64,000 nt of DNA from Alteromonas sp. ASW11-130 (GCF_026183735.1 NZ_JAPFRE010000016.1:1-64000), one strand, 5' to 3'; numbered from the stretch's first letter, positions 36,130 to 48,741 are shown. Made by a program: numbers and translations. The notes: a model not told the origin generated them from the letters alone.

Positions 36130-37223
36130 ATGACATCAATATTTGTTTTTTTTCAGCTTTCGCTTTGATATTGACCTTACGTTTGCTTTCTCGTCATCCA
36201 CATCGAATTATTCGAGGGATGGACTTTGCGCGTCTGCAATCTGCAATTCTCATCACTTGTTTGCTAGTGGCCGAGTTTATTCTCTTGGGTATGAAATAGG
36301 GAGTAGCCTGGCTACTCATCTAAATCGCTTTTTTTGTGTAATTTGGCAATTGAGCTGGAGTTTTCCTTATACACGTTTGTGACGCCAAGAGGTCAAACGA
36401 ACGCGCAGCAGCAATGTCGAAAGTCAAATTAGCATTTTAACCGCTAAAGTCCTGACACCTAACCCTAAGGCAAACTTATTAATTCAGTTGGTAAGAGAGC
36501 ATAATCCCGATGTTTTGCTCACCCTTAAATCGGACAAATGGTGGGAAGTTCAGCTGAAGGAAATTGCAGCAGATATGCCTTACAGCGTGAAGTGTCCTCT
36601 GGACAATCTTTACGGAATGCATGTTTATTCAACATTACCTTTGAACGAACACGAAATTACTAACTTAGTTGAAAAAGATGTGCCATCAATACACATAACG
36701 TTGAGGTTGCTCTCAGACAAAACTATTCGCATGCACTTTGTTCATCCAGCGCCACCTAGTCCTACAGCAAACCCCGAGTCAGCTGAGCGGGACGTCGAGT
36801 TGGTAATTGTAGCTCGAAGCGTTGCCGAAAGTGACCAACCTGTCATAGTCACTGGCGATCCTAATGATTTGGCATGGGCAGCTACCACGCGTCTTTTTTC
36901 GTAAAGTTAGCGGCTTGTTAGATCCTCGAGTAGGCCGCGGCGTGTTCGACACTTTTCATGCGGACTATTCTTTTCTGCGCTGGCCTTTAGACCAACTTTT
37001 TTCATAGCCACCCTTTTACATTAAACAGCATCAAACGATTACCCTCAATCGGTTCAGATCATTTTCCTTACTGACTAAGTTAACCTTTTCTCCCACCAAA
37101 GGTGCTGACCAAGAAGGGTTAGATTCTGATGCTTCTGACCATAATTGGGCGGATAAAATAGCCGAAGAACAAGACGTAAAAAAGAACGATGTACCAGAAC
37201 CAGGAAATTCGAACCAGGGGTAA
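36130..37223 (+). pseudogene. Endonuclease/exonuclease/phosphatase (EEP) family membrane protein, heavily decayed
   Basis: Pieces in different frames join into one recognisable protein: an N-terminal membrane region (FARLQSAILITCLLVAEFIL, then RFFCVIWQLSW) and an EEP domain ([40 protein letters not shown] in place of VTGDLND). These continue to [13 protein letters not shown] and SIGSDHFP, and a C-terminal acidic tail ends at TAA 37223. Joining them needs about five 1-base shifts, at roughly 36144-36152, 36289, 36894-36899, 36997-37002 and 37066-37070, nearly all in T runs, plus a nonsense TGA at 36380-36382 where the family has Trp. An intact copy would hydrolyse phosphodiester or phosphomonoester bonds. 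It follows the DUF2254 gene by 12 bp. Confidence 0.85.
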
Positions 37224-37705
37224 CGGTCTGCTGATGCGGTTGCCGGGCGAGGATTCGTTTGCGGTCCACTTTACTCACAATTGCGGGAGGGCGAGGCCCC
37301 AAAAACATGGTGAATTTAGCTTATATTTCTAGGTGATTGAAAGTTTAGCGTTCGCAACTTAACGCGATTGTTGGCTTAACCAACTGATTTTTGTTTGCTT
37401 TATTTAGTCTCTGTGTAATCTTTGAGCAGTCAAATTTAGGTAGGCATGGATGGGTCATAGGCTGCTGTGATTTCGTTGAAAATAGAAACGGAGGGGCGGG
37501 TCGGCAAAAGATTAGGTCATACCAGACTGAAAATAGCTTCATTATTGTCGGCGTTTTACGCCCCCGGATTTTGGACTTATGCGGATGGAGGCGCAGATTA
37601 ACGAAACCCTAAGCTCCATATATAGCCTTATAATAACGATGAATAGAGGGTTGCCTGAGTTTGAGTATTGTCTTGCAAGGCCTCATCAATAACAGGAAAG
37701 TTAAT
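37224..37705. other. Intergenic region, nothing recognised
   Basis: It lies between the decayed EEP gene and the serine hydrolase. Two short frames in opposite strands have no supporting features. Confidence 0.4.
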
Positions 37706-38941
37706 ATGTTCAACCAATTCAATTTAAAATGTTTACTTGCGATTAGCGTGTTAGGTAGCTTTGCAGCGCAAGGGACTCAGGAAACGAACAATCAGGCACC
37801 GACAGCTACGGTAGAAGAAACTAAAATTAAACACTGGAGCGAACCCGCAATAAAACGTACATTCTGGGATATTGCTGAACTAGAAAAAGCGTTTATTAGT
37901 GTAGCACCAACGAACAAAAATGACGGCATCACCGTGGGTGAACTGGGTATTAACGGTGCCAACAAGGATATGATCCTTACTCTGGCACAGGAAATCGCAG
38001 ACAAAAAGCACAGTAACGTGGACAGCTTGCTTATCGCTCACAACGGTGACCTGGTTTTTGAGTCGTATTTTGCGCGCGGGCGCATTGATTTATCTCACCC
38101 ACAATCATCTACTACCAAATCTTATACCGCCTTGGCAATTGGACGCGCTATCCAATTAGGGTATTTGTCAATGAAGGATCTTCACAAGCCTGTTGTCAGT
38201 TTCCTAAAAGGGTTAGACGAATCAAAATTTGATAAAGGCGTTGAAACAATCACCCTTCATAAACTTATGACCATGACATCTGGTTTGCAGATAAGCCCAG
38301 AAAAATTAGAGGAATATCAAAAAAATCCTGAACAATATAATGGCATAAAACTAGTGCAGGCTTTTTTCGAAGATAGCGCTCCTGTTACTGAAGCGTCTCA
38401 GACATTCAATTATCAAGGTGCTAATCCGGATGTGGTGATGCAGGTTCTTGATGCAGTGGTACCAGGCTCGGCTAAGGATTTTATCGAAAACGAGCTATTT
38501 GATAAAATGGGGATAGCTAACTATGATTGGCGCACGGATAAAAACGGTTTGCCAGCAGCGGGCTCTTTCTCGAGCATAACGTCACGGGATATGCTCAAAT
38601 TGGGCTCACTGGTGATGAATGAAGGCAAGTGGAAAGGAAGCCAGTTGATTCCCCAGTCCTTCATTAATAAAGCGACAAAAAGAAATATCCAATTGAGTGA
38701 GGAACAGGTTAAAAACTTTTATTCTGGCGATAACCTCTCTGACTCCGGATACGGCTATTTCTGGTGGCAAACTGATATGAAGGTTAAAGATAAGCAATAT
38801 CTATCTAATTCTGCTCAAGGGGGAGGCGGGGTCACTATTCTCTCCATTGATGAACTCGATCTTCTTGTAATTGTTACGGCTCACTCGCGGCAAGCCTATT
38901 TGCAGATGATTGCGGAAAGAATTGTACCAGCTTTCATATAA
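37706..38941 (+). CDS. Class C beta-lactamase-like serine hydrolase, exported
   Basis: ATG 37706 has AGGAAAG at 6 nt and opens a signal peptide (FNLKCLLAISVLGSFAAQG); the product is 411 residues. The catalytic motif SxxK is STTK in HPQSSTTKSYTALAI, and the second motif is YQG (FNYQGANPDV) rather than YxN. The helix after SxxK and the MTSGLQ segment are typical of the beta-lactamase/transpeptidase-like fold. Near the end, SAQGGGGVTI may serve as the KTG-equivalent. Such proteins are esterases, peptidases or transpeptidases more often than true beta-lactamases. The substrate is unknown. It is a single-gene unit. Confidence 0.87.
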   Translation: MFNQFNLKCLLAISVLGSFAAQGTQETNNQAPTATVEETKIKHWSEPAIKRTFWDIAELEKAFISVAPTNKNDGITVGELGINGANKDMILTLAQEIADKKHSNVDSLLIAHNGDLVFESYFARGRIDLSHPQSSTTKSYTALAIGRAIQLGYLSMKDLHKPVVSFLKGLDESKFDKGVETITLHKLMTMTSGLQISPEKLEEYQKNPEQYNGIKLVQAFFEDSAPVTEASQTFNYQGANPDVVMQVLDAVVPGSAKDFIENELFDKMGIANYDWRTDKNGLPAAGSFSSITSRDMLKLGSLVMNEGKWKGSQLIPQSFINKATKRNIQLSEEQVKNFYSGDNLSDSGYGYFWWQTDMKVKDKQYLSNSAQGGGGVTILSIDELDLLVIVTAHSRQAYLQMIAERIVPAFI

Positions 38942-39256
38942 AGGCTAGGGGCTAAGACAGCGATTAGTTGCGATGGATTGATATGGCCTTTTCAATTCCC
39001 GCAATATTCTTAACGAAATTACCCTGGTTTAAAAACCGGCTGTGTTAAACGCAATTATCACTGCTAAGGCATACCAAGAAAACGAAGAGCGTATGAGCTT
39101 CACACAAGATGATTCATATATCTATCAATATTCTTTGGAAGAGAGATCATCAGATTTCTCTCCTTTGAATAACGGACGATTGATTACGTCCGCAAAACTG
39201 ACTGGCTGAAAATTCTACCAATTGACCTTTTCAACTTATGGATAAACGGTCATCGA
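38942..39256. other. Intergenic region, nothing recognised
   Basis: It lies between the serine hydrolase and a convergent methyltransferase. No terminator or gene is clear. Confidence 0.35.
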
Positions 39257-39964
39257 CTATTTCTTATGGCATTCAACGACGATATTAAATCCAATTTGAT
39301 TGAGTGGAAACTTCGTTGACTTCTTAAGTGGTAGTTTCCAGCGGCCAATAACAGGAAGCGTGCCCTCATAGTAGTAACCGGTAATTCTATCTACGACGAA
39401 CCCACTTGTTTTTAGTAGTTGTATAATTTCAGACGAAGAGTAAATGTGTATATGGGTTGAGTCCCATGCAGTCCACTTTCCATGACCTCTAATCTTCTCA
39501 CCCCAGTAATAGCCTCCCAATCCTTCAGGAGAAAATTTGTTCGGTGTAGAAATGATTAAGCCACCACCTGGTTTGAGTACTTTTATGATTTCCTTAAGTA
39601 AATTTTGGCCAAGAGGTTTCGGCATATGTTCTATGAGCTCTAAGCAAAGAACTAAGTCATATTGACTTTCTGGCAGGTCCGGTAACAGGCTTAAAGCATC
39701 TCCCAGATGCGTTTCGTACGCGTGATTTTTAGCGCTCTCAATATTGACGAAGTCAGTATCAATAGCTGTTGTTTCCCACCCCTTATTGGAAAGTACACTG
39801 GAGAAAAAACCAGGACCACAACCGATATCAATGGCACTTTTACCCAGACCTGAAGGTATTAAATCTTTGAGAAGCTCAACGCGACCAATTTCATAAGAAC
39901 TCTCCTCATATTTAGCGACTTCTACAGGGGTGTTAGATGGCTGGAAACTCTCTCCCTGAAACAT
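39257..39964 (-). CDS. Class I SAM-dependent methyltransferase
   Basis: The 235-residue protein carries motif I AIDIGCGPGFFSSVL (about 39-53), the strand-2 acid in TTAIDTDFVN, LCLELIEHMPKP, and VLKPGGGLIISTPN, the Methyltransf_11/25 pattern of the UbiG-like group. Later residues (GYYWGEKIRGHGKWTAWDS) resemble methyltransferases found with surface-polysaccharide genes. It lies alone in accessory DNA beside an IS110 relic, so lateral transfer is plausible. Acceptor unknown. Confidence 0.87.
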   Translation of the reverse strand: MFQGESFQPSNTPVEVAKYEESSYEIGRVELLKDLIPSGLGKSAIDIGCGPGFFSSVLSNKGWETTAIDTDFVNIESAKNHAYETHLGDALSLLPDLPESQYDLVLCLELIEHMPKPLGQNLLKEIIKVLKPGGGLIISTPNKFSPEGLGGYYWGEKIRGHGKWTAWDSTHIHIYSSSEIIQLLKTSGFVVDRITGYYYEGTLPVIGRWKLPLKKSTKFPLNQIGFNIVVECHKK

Positions 39965-40189
39965 TTTTATACTCCTTGGTTTATAGCGAGGCTAAACATA
40001 CTGACTCCCCGCGGAAGCGTTAGCCTCGGCATTTTCGTGAATCAACTTTTCAGACCCAGCCATAATTAGTTTGTGCAATACTAAATTTGATTGGAGACTA
40101 ACGAGAACAAACATAGCATATTTTTCTTAGCATAAGATACTCATAAAGAATTCTATGAAGTCGCATAGTGTATGAATGGCCGAGCTTTT

Positions 40190-40566
40190 TCACCTGTTCA
40201 CTTCGGACGCAACCCCTCGTCAAAAGTGAGTGTGGAAAAGCTCATTCGTCAGTTCGAATCCAAATACCGACAGCAACATTGCATTTGGTTTATGAGGCCG
40301 GACCTCGTGGCTATCAGATTGATCCACTGATTACCAGTTTGATCCAGAAGATGAAGCAGTAAGCCATTTATCCCGAGCTCGGGAGGTGGTAATGAAAGAT
40401 TTGAAAAAAGTCAAATATCAACCTGAGGCATTGTTACTAGGAAACTATATTCGTGATGCTTGCACCACTAACTGGCCGCAGAGATACTTTCGCTGGCTAA
40501 TCGAGCTTCTCTTGCTGCACCCTGCCCAGCACTTTGTGCTGCAACTTCAACTAATAAGCGTCTAGA
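40190..40566 (+). pseudogene. IS110-family transposase relic
   Basis: Fragments in three frames match the IS110 transposase: VSVEKLIRQFESKY, then LVYEAGPRGYQID, then DPEDEAVSHLSRAREVVMKD, and TNWPQRYFRWLIELLLLHPA to a stop at 40566. The segment between GYQID and DPEDE is about 70 residues shorter than in an intact enzyme, so there is an internal deletion as well as frameshifts. The N-terminal catalytic part and the C-terminal transposase-20 domain are missing. The relic is dead and no ends could be defined. Confidence 0.8.
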
Positions 40567-40991
40567 TTATTGATGTCGATTCAAACCGTATTGACACAGA
40601 AGGTTTGAATCGTAATTTAATTACCGCGGGATTTGGTCGTACTCGCTAATTACCTAGAGAAATTTACCGTGTTCTTTAGTCAAGCATTCTTTAAATGTTT
40701 TGGTAATGAATAATAGACAGGAACAGCTTAAATTGTTCCCGCGTACAACAACAAATTACGTGCCACAGGCCCTTTTAACGTTAATCCACTTGGTGTGGCC
40801 TTAACCACCGCTAGGATCGCGTAAAACACAGGTAGTGCCATTGATTTTGGCATAACCAACTGCACGCTTGCGGTTGATACCAGCCTCAGGTTATTAACAC
40901 CCTTTCAGACAACCACTAGTATGAGAGTCGCTTATCCAGTCCGAATATGTCCTATGAATAAAAGGGCGTAATAGCCCTTATCATCTTAGCC
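40567..40991. other. Degenerate intergenic DNA after the IS110 relic
   Basis: Short protein-like stretches appear but none is long enough to name. The fadH terminator lies at its right end. Confidence 0.35.
40957..40979 (-). terminator. Rho-independent terminator of fadH
   Basis: AAGGGC (40962-40967) pairs with GCCCTT (40974-40979) around a 6-nt loop. On the minus strand the stem runs into TTTTATTC. It is 13 bp beyond the fadH stop. Confidence 0.78.
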
Positions 40992-43601
<2,610 letters not shown>

Positions 43602-45191
43602 TTGATCACCACCGCCAATATCACCATGCAGTTTGGTTCTAAGCCTCTTTTTGAAAATATCTCCGCGAAGTTCGGTAACGGTAATCGTTACGGTCTAATT
43701 GGAGCGAATGGCAGCGGCAAGTCTACGTTTATGAAAATACTAAGCGGCGCACTAACGCCTACTTCGGGTAATGTTTCTTATGCGCCGGGCACCAAGCTAG
43801 GAATATTAAGTCAGGACCAATTTGCATATGAAGAAATGAGCGTCGTTGAGGCGGTTATCATGGGTGATCGGGAACTGTGGGAAGTAAAGCGCGAACGTGA
43901 CGAGATTTACAGCAAAACGGACATGAGCGAAGACGAAGGTATGCGCGTAGCGGAGCTGGAAACGCAGTTTGCAGAAATGAACGGCTATACAGCGGAAGCA
44001 CGAGCCGGAGATATTTTAAGTGCCGCAGGTATTGAAGAGTCCTATCATTTCGGTTTAATGAAAGAAGTCGCACCAGGTCGTAAAGTAAGGGTGTTACTAG
44101 CTCAAGCGTTATTCGCTGATCCCGATATCTTGTTACTTGATGAGCCTACTAACAACCTCGATATATACACCATCAATTGGTTGGCAGAAGAACTGAACAA
44201 ACGTAAGTCCACGATGATCATTATTTCACACGATCGCCATTTCTTAAATTCCGTGTGTACTCATATGGCAGATATTGATTACGGTGAATTACGTATTTAT
44301 CCTGGTAATTATGATGCCTTTACTGCCGCGGCGGCCCAGGTTCAGGAGCAACTGCATCATGAAAATGCAAAAAAGTCTGCCGAAATTGAAGAATTACAAG
44401 GTTTCGTAGCTCGTTTCTCTGCCAATGCTTCAAAAGCCAAACAGGCAACATCGAGAGCTAAACGTCTTGAAAAAATTGAATTGGCAGAAGTGAAAGCTTC
44501 CAGCCGTCGCAAGCCTTTCATTCAGTTTAAACAGCACAAAAAGCTACACAGATTAGCAATCACATTAGAGGCGTTAGGACACAGCTATACTGATCAGCCC
44601 CTATTCAGTAACGCTAACTTGTTATTGGAAGCCGGTTCGCGACTGGCTATTATCGGTGAAAATGGTGCGGGTAAAACAACGCTTTTGAAGTGTTTACTCA
44701 ACGACATTGATGTGAACGAAGGGTCGGTAAAGTGGGCAGAAAATGCGGCCATTGGTTACATTCCACAGGACAGCAGCAAAGATTTTAATGTAGATCTCAC
44801 ATTATTTGAATGGATGTCTCAATGGCGCGGGCCGCAGCATGATGATCTACAGGTCAAAGCTATGCTTGGGCGGTTACTGTTTGGTTCGGATGACTTTAAC
44901 AAGAAGGTTAAAGTCTGTTCTGGTGGTGAGAAGAATCGACTGTTATTCGGTAAATTAATGTTACAGGATATCAATGTATTGGTAATGGACGAGCCTACCA
45001 ACCATTTGGATATGGAATCTATTGAAGCACTAAATAAAGCGTTGCTTAATTTTGACGGCACAGTGATTTTTGTAAGCCACGATCGTACTTTCGTATCGTC
45101 ACTGGCTACCCAGGTCATTGAAATCAGCAACCAGAAAATAAATAATTTTGAAGGCACCTATAACGAATTTATCGCTCATCGCGCCGCTTGA
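43602..45191 (+). CDS. ybiT: ABC-F family ATPase YbiT
   Basis: The 529-residue soluble protein has two ATPase domains joined by a charged linker. The first has Walker [10 protein letters not shown] and Walker [13 protein letters not shown]. The second has GENGAGKTT, signature VCSGGEKNR and [12 protein letters not shown]. The first signature is divergent (VAPGRKVRV). The N-terminus ([19 protein letters not shown]) is almost that of E. coli YbiT. ABC-F proteins act on the ribosome rather than in membranes and relieve stalled or unusual elongation states. The start is TTG with GGAAG 9 nt upstream; no better ATG exists. Confidence 0.94.
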   Translation: MITTANITMQFGSKPLFENISAKFGNGNRYGLIGANGSGKSTFMKILSGALTPTSGNVSYAPGTKLGILSQDQFAYEEMSVVEAVIMGDRELWEVKRERDEIYSKTDMSEDEGMRVAELETQFAEMNGYTAEARAGDILSAAGIEESYHFGLMKEVAPGRKVRVLLAQALFADPDILLLDEPTNNLDIYTINWLAEELNKRKSTMIIISHDRHFLNSVCTHMADIDYGELRIYPGNYDAFTAAAAQVQEQLHHENAKKSAEIEELQGFVARFSANASKAKQATSRAKRLEKIELAEVKASSRRKPFIQFKQHKKLHRLAITLEALGHSYTDQPLFSNANLLLEAGSRLAIIGENGAGKTTLLKCLLNDIDVNEGSVKWAENAAIGYIPQDSSKDFNVDLTLFEWMSQWRGPQHDDLQVKAMLGRLLFGSDDFNKKVKVCSGGEKNRLLFGKLMLQDINVLVMDEPTNHLDMESIEALNKALLNFDGTVIFVSHDRTFVSSLATQVIEISNQKINNFEGTYNEFIAHRAA

Positions 45192-45265
45192 GCATTTGTT
45201 TCTGGTAAGAGTAGTGATTAAATTAGATACAGTGATATAGTAGTGAAAATTCAATTTACTACTAA

Positions 45266-46405
45266 GTGTGGTGGGACGTGTCAGATATCGCCAATTTGCT
45301 GGATAAATTAGCGCACAATAAACCTATTTACGTCGGCTATCCCACCGCCACCGATTTTAATAACACTAATTGCTCTGAATTACTTAATCAGCACTTAAAT
45401 AACATAGGTGACCCGTTTAAAAGTGTGTCGTGTTACAGCACTTTTTCTCACGAAGTTGCTGTGATTGAGTTCTTTATGCGCCTCTACCAGACCAATAAGG
45501 ACCACGCCTGGGGATATATTGCGAGTTGTAGCACGGAGGCCATTTTTTATGCTTGCTGGCGTTATCGTGAGCATGCGAGTAAAGATGCCGTACTGCTATC
45601 TTCGGAATATGCCCATTATTGCGTACCAAAAATCGCTAATTTATTAGGAATACAGCATCGGGTTATAGCCTCACACAGTAACGGCAGTATGAACCTTGAC
45701 GCCTTGCGTGATGTTATCACCTCCACGCCTGATAAAAGTTATATTCTCGTGGCAACATTGGGCTCAACCATTACCTCTTCGATAGACGATGCTGCCGAAG
45801 CAAAGTTAGTGTTCGAGAATGCGCAAGTAGAACATTTTATTCATTTAGATGGTGCATTCGATGGAGCATTTCTTCCACTGGTAGACGACTATGCATTGGG
45901 CAAAAATTTTTCGTCAGTCAATATTAGCGGACATAAGTTTTTAGGCGCACCTGTTCCATCGGGTGTATTGCTGATGGAAAAACAATTTGTCAGTGGTAAG
46001 TACGTGGAATACATCAACAATGACGACGTGACTATTGGCGGCAGTCGAAATGGTTTAGCGCCAGTCTTCATGTACAACGCTATTAAGGACCTAAACTCTG
46101 AACGGGGTATGCGGGCAAAGTACCTCGCTTGCCTAGAAAAGGCAGACACTTTTTTACAGATCCTTCAGCAGCATTCAATTAATTGCTGGAAGAACGAAAA
46201 AGCTATTACGATTGTGCTGGAAAATGTGCCTGAGTCAGTATTTAAGAAGTGGCACTTTCCCCAATGCCGTCATCGCGCTACGTTAACCTGCTTGCCAAAA
46301 TTTACTGAACAAATGCTCCATCAACTTATTGCTGATATGCAAAACCCAGACGCGATTGATATGGCCAGTGCTAAGCGTTTCGACTACTTTGTGAATCCGC
46401 TTTGA
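45266..46405 (+). CDS. PLP-dependent group II decarboxylase, histidine-decarboxylase-like
   Basis: The 379-residue length matches PLP-type histidine decarboxylase (about 378). Shared marks are IYVGYPTATDF, INNIGDPF-like NNIGDPFKS, AWGYIASCSTEA (phosphate-binding region), HLDGAFDG with the ring-contact Asp near 191, ISGHKFLGAPVPSG with Schiff-base Lys224, and GGSRNGLAP. It should decarboxylate an amino acid, perhaps histidine to histamine. Similarity is moderate, so another substrate is possible. The start is GTG 45266 or GTG 45278. It is 74 bp after ybiT and converges with an SDR/aldolase/amidohydrolase operon. No amino acid/amine antiporter is adjacent, unlike acid-resistance decarboxylases. 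Confidence 0.85.
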   Translation: MWWDVSDIANLLDKLAHNKPIYVGYPTATDFNNTNCSELLNQHLNNIGDPFKSVSCYSTFSHEVAVIEFFMRLYQTNKDHAWGYIASCSTEAIFYACWRYREHASKDAVLLSSEYAHYCVPKIANLLGIQHRVIASHSNGSMNLDALRDVITSTPDKSYILVATLGSTITSSIDDAAEAKLVFENAQVEHFIHLDGAFDGAFLPLVDDYALGKNFSSVNISGHKFLGAPVPSGVLLMEKQFVSGKYVEYINNDDVTIGGSRNGLAPVFMYNAIKDLNSERGMRAKYLACLEKADTFLQILQQHSINCWKNEKAITIVLENVPESVFKKWHFPQCRHRATLTCLPKFTEQMLHQLIADMQNPDAIDMASAKRFDYFVNPL

Positions 46406-46476
46406 AGTAAAACTCATCTATAATTACGTCTGATTTTGTGAGTAGAACACACGTAAATGAGTTTGGGTATGAGAAT

Positions 46477-47289
46477 TTATCTTCCGGAAAAATAAAGACG
46501 ATTTGCCGTGCGATAAAAAATATTCATTTTTACGTCCTCCTCGTTAATGTATTCGCACAACTGATTTTGCCAGCGGGCATAATCATGGGGGTGGGTAACA
46601 GGGTAATTGGAACCATAACAAAGCTGGTTCAGTGGAATTATCTCGAAAATAGAGTCAAGGCACGCTTCTAATTGATTATCCTTATTCAACATCTCGAAAC
46701 CTGATAATTTTATAATCCAGTTTTTCTGGTGCGATATCTCTTTTAATAACGTCCTCCAATGGCTCTGGTTTTCAGCTGAACTTAGCACGGGCAAAGCCAT
46801 GTGTTGCAGCGTCATGGTGACGTCGGAAGCCTTGATGTCATCGAGTAAATCCAGAAACTGATTGGGATACATCTGAGCTTCAAAAATCATGTCGTGTGCA
46901 GTCAACATGGAAAGTTTTTCCCGCAAATCGACAGGAATTGCTTTTTTAAATGGGTTATAGCTAAATTCAGAGGTGGTCGCCATAATCTGCCTTACACCCA
47001 CTATATCAGGCTGAGCGGATAGCACTGAAAGACAGCGTTCAAAGTCTTTTAAGGGTAAGGTGAAGTCAATAAACGCGATAACCTTGATATGACAATTAGG
47101 ATAAGTTTGTTTAAGCCAGGAGAATTCACAAAAAGGAGAGTGATGTTCGCCGTGCGCCTCAATATGGACAAAGCCTTCAGCGTTGAGATGGTCGGGCGAA
47201 ACCTGCTTGGGTAATGTAGTTTCTTCAACCCATTCATTAAACCCGTTCGCCACATCCCAAAAATGGATGTGAGAATCTATAATTTTCAC
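46477..47289 (-). CDS. Amidohydrolase-2 family hydrolase, sugar-lactonase-like
   Basis: The 270-residue TIM-barrel protein begins MKIIDSHIHFWDV, the metal-site HxH opening of the amidohydrolase-2 family. Conserved inner parts are IVGVRQIM, LQHMALPVL, IIKLSGF and CYGSNYPV. Size and N-terminus are like L-fucono- and L-rhamnono-lactonases, which hydrolyse sugar-acid lactones. It is last in a three-gene operon, 2 bp after the aldolase gene. Context with an SDR dehydrogenase and an aldolase fits oxidative breakdown of a deoxy-sugar or related hydroxy compound. The exact substrate is inference. Confidence 0.85.
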   Translation of the reverse strand: MKIIDSHIHFWDVANGFNEWVEETTLPKQVSPDHLNAEGFVHIEAHGEHHSPFCEFSWLKQTYPNCHIKVIAFIDFTLPLKDFERCLSVLSAQPDIVGVRQIMATTSEFSYNPFKKAIPVDLREKLSMLTAHDMIFEAQMYPNQFLDLLDDIKASDVTMTLQHMALPVLSSAENQSHWRTLLKEISHQKNWIIKLSGFEMLNKDNQLEACLDSIFEIIPLNQLCYGSNYPVTHPHDYARWQNQLCEYINEEDVKMNIFYRTANRLYFSGR

Positions 47290-47291
47290 GT

Positions 47292-47993
47292 TTAACCTAC
47301 AGATCTTACTAAATCTGCAAAATACGCAAACTCCACATGGGGCGTTTTGATTTTATCAAACTGTGCTTTAGTTAATTTACATATATCATCTGGGATGTCG
47401 ATGATCTCCTCACTACACTGCAATGTCTTGACCAGTGTTTCACAGCAGTTTTCAAGGTGGTAATGATATAAAAGTGTTTCTTCGATGCTACCCCCTGTTG
47501 TGATGACGCCGTGGTTATTGGCAAATAACACGCGTTTGTTGCCTAAGGAATTAGCGATGGCGGCGCCCTCGTTTTCGAAGGCCAAACCGTCAAACGGGTG
47601 ATAGGCAATATCGTCATAAAAGCGTAGGCTATGCTGAGTTGTAAACTTAAAACCAGTAGTTAAAGACGAAATAATAGTCGAGTACATGCTATGCGTATGG
47701 ATGATGGAGTGAATGTCGCGCCTTACTTTATAGGTTTCTAAATGAATATTTGCAGCCTGTTCCAGGACCGTGTGTCCGTTATCTGAAAGATATTCGCCGT
47801 CTAGGTTAAGCTTAACCAGGTTTTCTTCCGTAACGTTTTTGAACGCTGTATTTTTCGGCGTGATCAGTATCGCGTCGCTGTCCGGCATTCTGGCAGATAG
47901 ATGGGTGGCTACAAGCTCGTCCCACCCGTAATAAGCGATGACATGATGAGCTATGGCTAATTTTTGTCGAACATCATTTTCGATTGCATGCAT
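47292..47993 (-). CDS. Class II aldolase/adducin-family protein
   Basis: The 233-residue protein has the family fold: LATHLSARMPDSDAILITP near the start, the zinc-binding IHTHSMYSTI, and a further His in FANNHGVITTGGSIEE. Related enzymes are fuculose- and rhamnulose-phosphate aldolases, but some members are epimerases or decarboxylases, and adducin relatives lack activity. It is the middle gene of the operon, with gaps of 28 bp (to the SDR) and 2 bp (to the amidohydrolase). Absence of a kinase in the cluster argues for a non-phosphorylated substrate. Confidence 0.85.
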   Translation of the reverse strand: MHAIENDVRQKLAIAHHVIAYYGWDELVATHLSARMPDSDAILITPKNTAFKNVTEENLVKLNLDGEYLSDNGHTVLEQAANIHLETYKVRRDIHSIIHTHSMYSTIISSLTTGFKFTTQHSLRFYDDIAYHPFDGLAFENEGAAIANSLGNKRVLFANNHGVITTGGSIEETLLYHYHLENCCETLVKTLQCSEEIIDIPDDICKLTKAQFDKIKTPHVEFAYFADLVRSVG

Positions 47994-48021
47994 GGGTGTT
48001 CCTCAACGTTTAGGGACAGGT

Positions 48022-48741
48022 TTATTTCGCCGTATAACCACCATCAACGGGGACTAGCGATCCTGTCATGAACCGTGATGCGTCACTGAGTAAAAACAAA
48101 ACCACATCCGCCACTTCTTGGGTCGACGCAACTCTACCTAGTGGAATTTCTGCTGCTTCAGATTGTTCAACTTGTTGCAGAGGAATATTCTCTTGTTTCG
48201 CATATCGTTCAATGGCCTGTCTGTACAAAGGCGTTTCAGTCGTACTGGGGCACACTGTATTCACGCGAATTTTTTTCTTAACTAAATCCAGCGCCAGAGA
48301 CTTAGTCATTTGGGCGATAGCACCTTTCGTCAACCCATAAGCAAAACTATTCGGCTTGCCGACAAAGCATTGATCAGAACCATTAAACACGATTGACGCG
48401 TTTTCATTAAAATTATTTTCTAAAGCCTTTAATACGGCGATGTTGGAAAGTAAATTCGTATTAAGAACCGTTTCGATTTCTTGAAGGGATTGAGAAAAAA
48501 TGGACCCACTGCGATGAATACCGACATTTAAAAATAAACCATCGTAATGGGTATTTAGTGTAATCTTTTCCTTTACTGCTTTGTAATCGGCCAAGTCTAT
48601 TTTAATGAACGTTTCTCCTCCAAAAGGCGTCTGAGGAGGTTTAATGTCCAAATTAATAACTGCATTGCCTTGGTTAATTAACGATTCAATTACAGCCCTT
48701 CCTATTCCGGTGGAGCCACCAGAAACAATAAAGTTCTTCAT
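48022..48741 (-). CDS. Short-chain dehydrogenase/reductase
   Basis: The 239-residue NAD(P)-binding enzyme shows FIVSGGSTGIGRAVIESL (cofactor loop), an Asp-led end of strand 2 (INLDIKPP) suggesting NAD preference, LNVGIH in place of NAG, a Ser region (IVFNGSDQCFVG), active-site YGLTKG, and the end VDGGYTAK. It is the first gene of the operon with the aldolase and amidohydrolase. In sugar-acid pathways such an enzyme oxidises the sugar to its lactone or acts later on the keto-acid. Which step applies here is unknown. Confidence 0.88.
   Translation of the reverse strand: MKNFIVSGGSTGIGRAVIESLINQGNAVINLDIKPPQTPFGGETFIKIDLADYKAVKEKITLNTHYDGLFLNVGIHRSGSIFSQSLQEIETVLNTNLLSNIAVLKALENNFNENASIVFNGSDQCFVGKPNSFAYGLTKGAIAQMTKSLALDLVKKKIRVNTVCPSTTETPLYRQAIERYAKQENIPLQQVEQSEAAEIPLGRVASTQEVADVVLFLLSDASRFMTGSLVPVDGGYTAK

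Noticed and set aside
36143-36382. A stand-alone small membrane protein
   Set aside because: Its second half belongs to the EEP pseudogene; its first half is out of frame.
37706-38941. True antibiotic-resistance beta-lactamase
   Set aside because: The second motif is YQG rather than YxN and there is no nearby AmpR-type regulator; a general serine hydrolase is safer.
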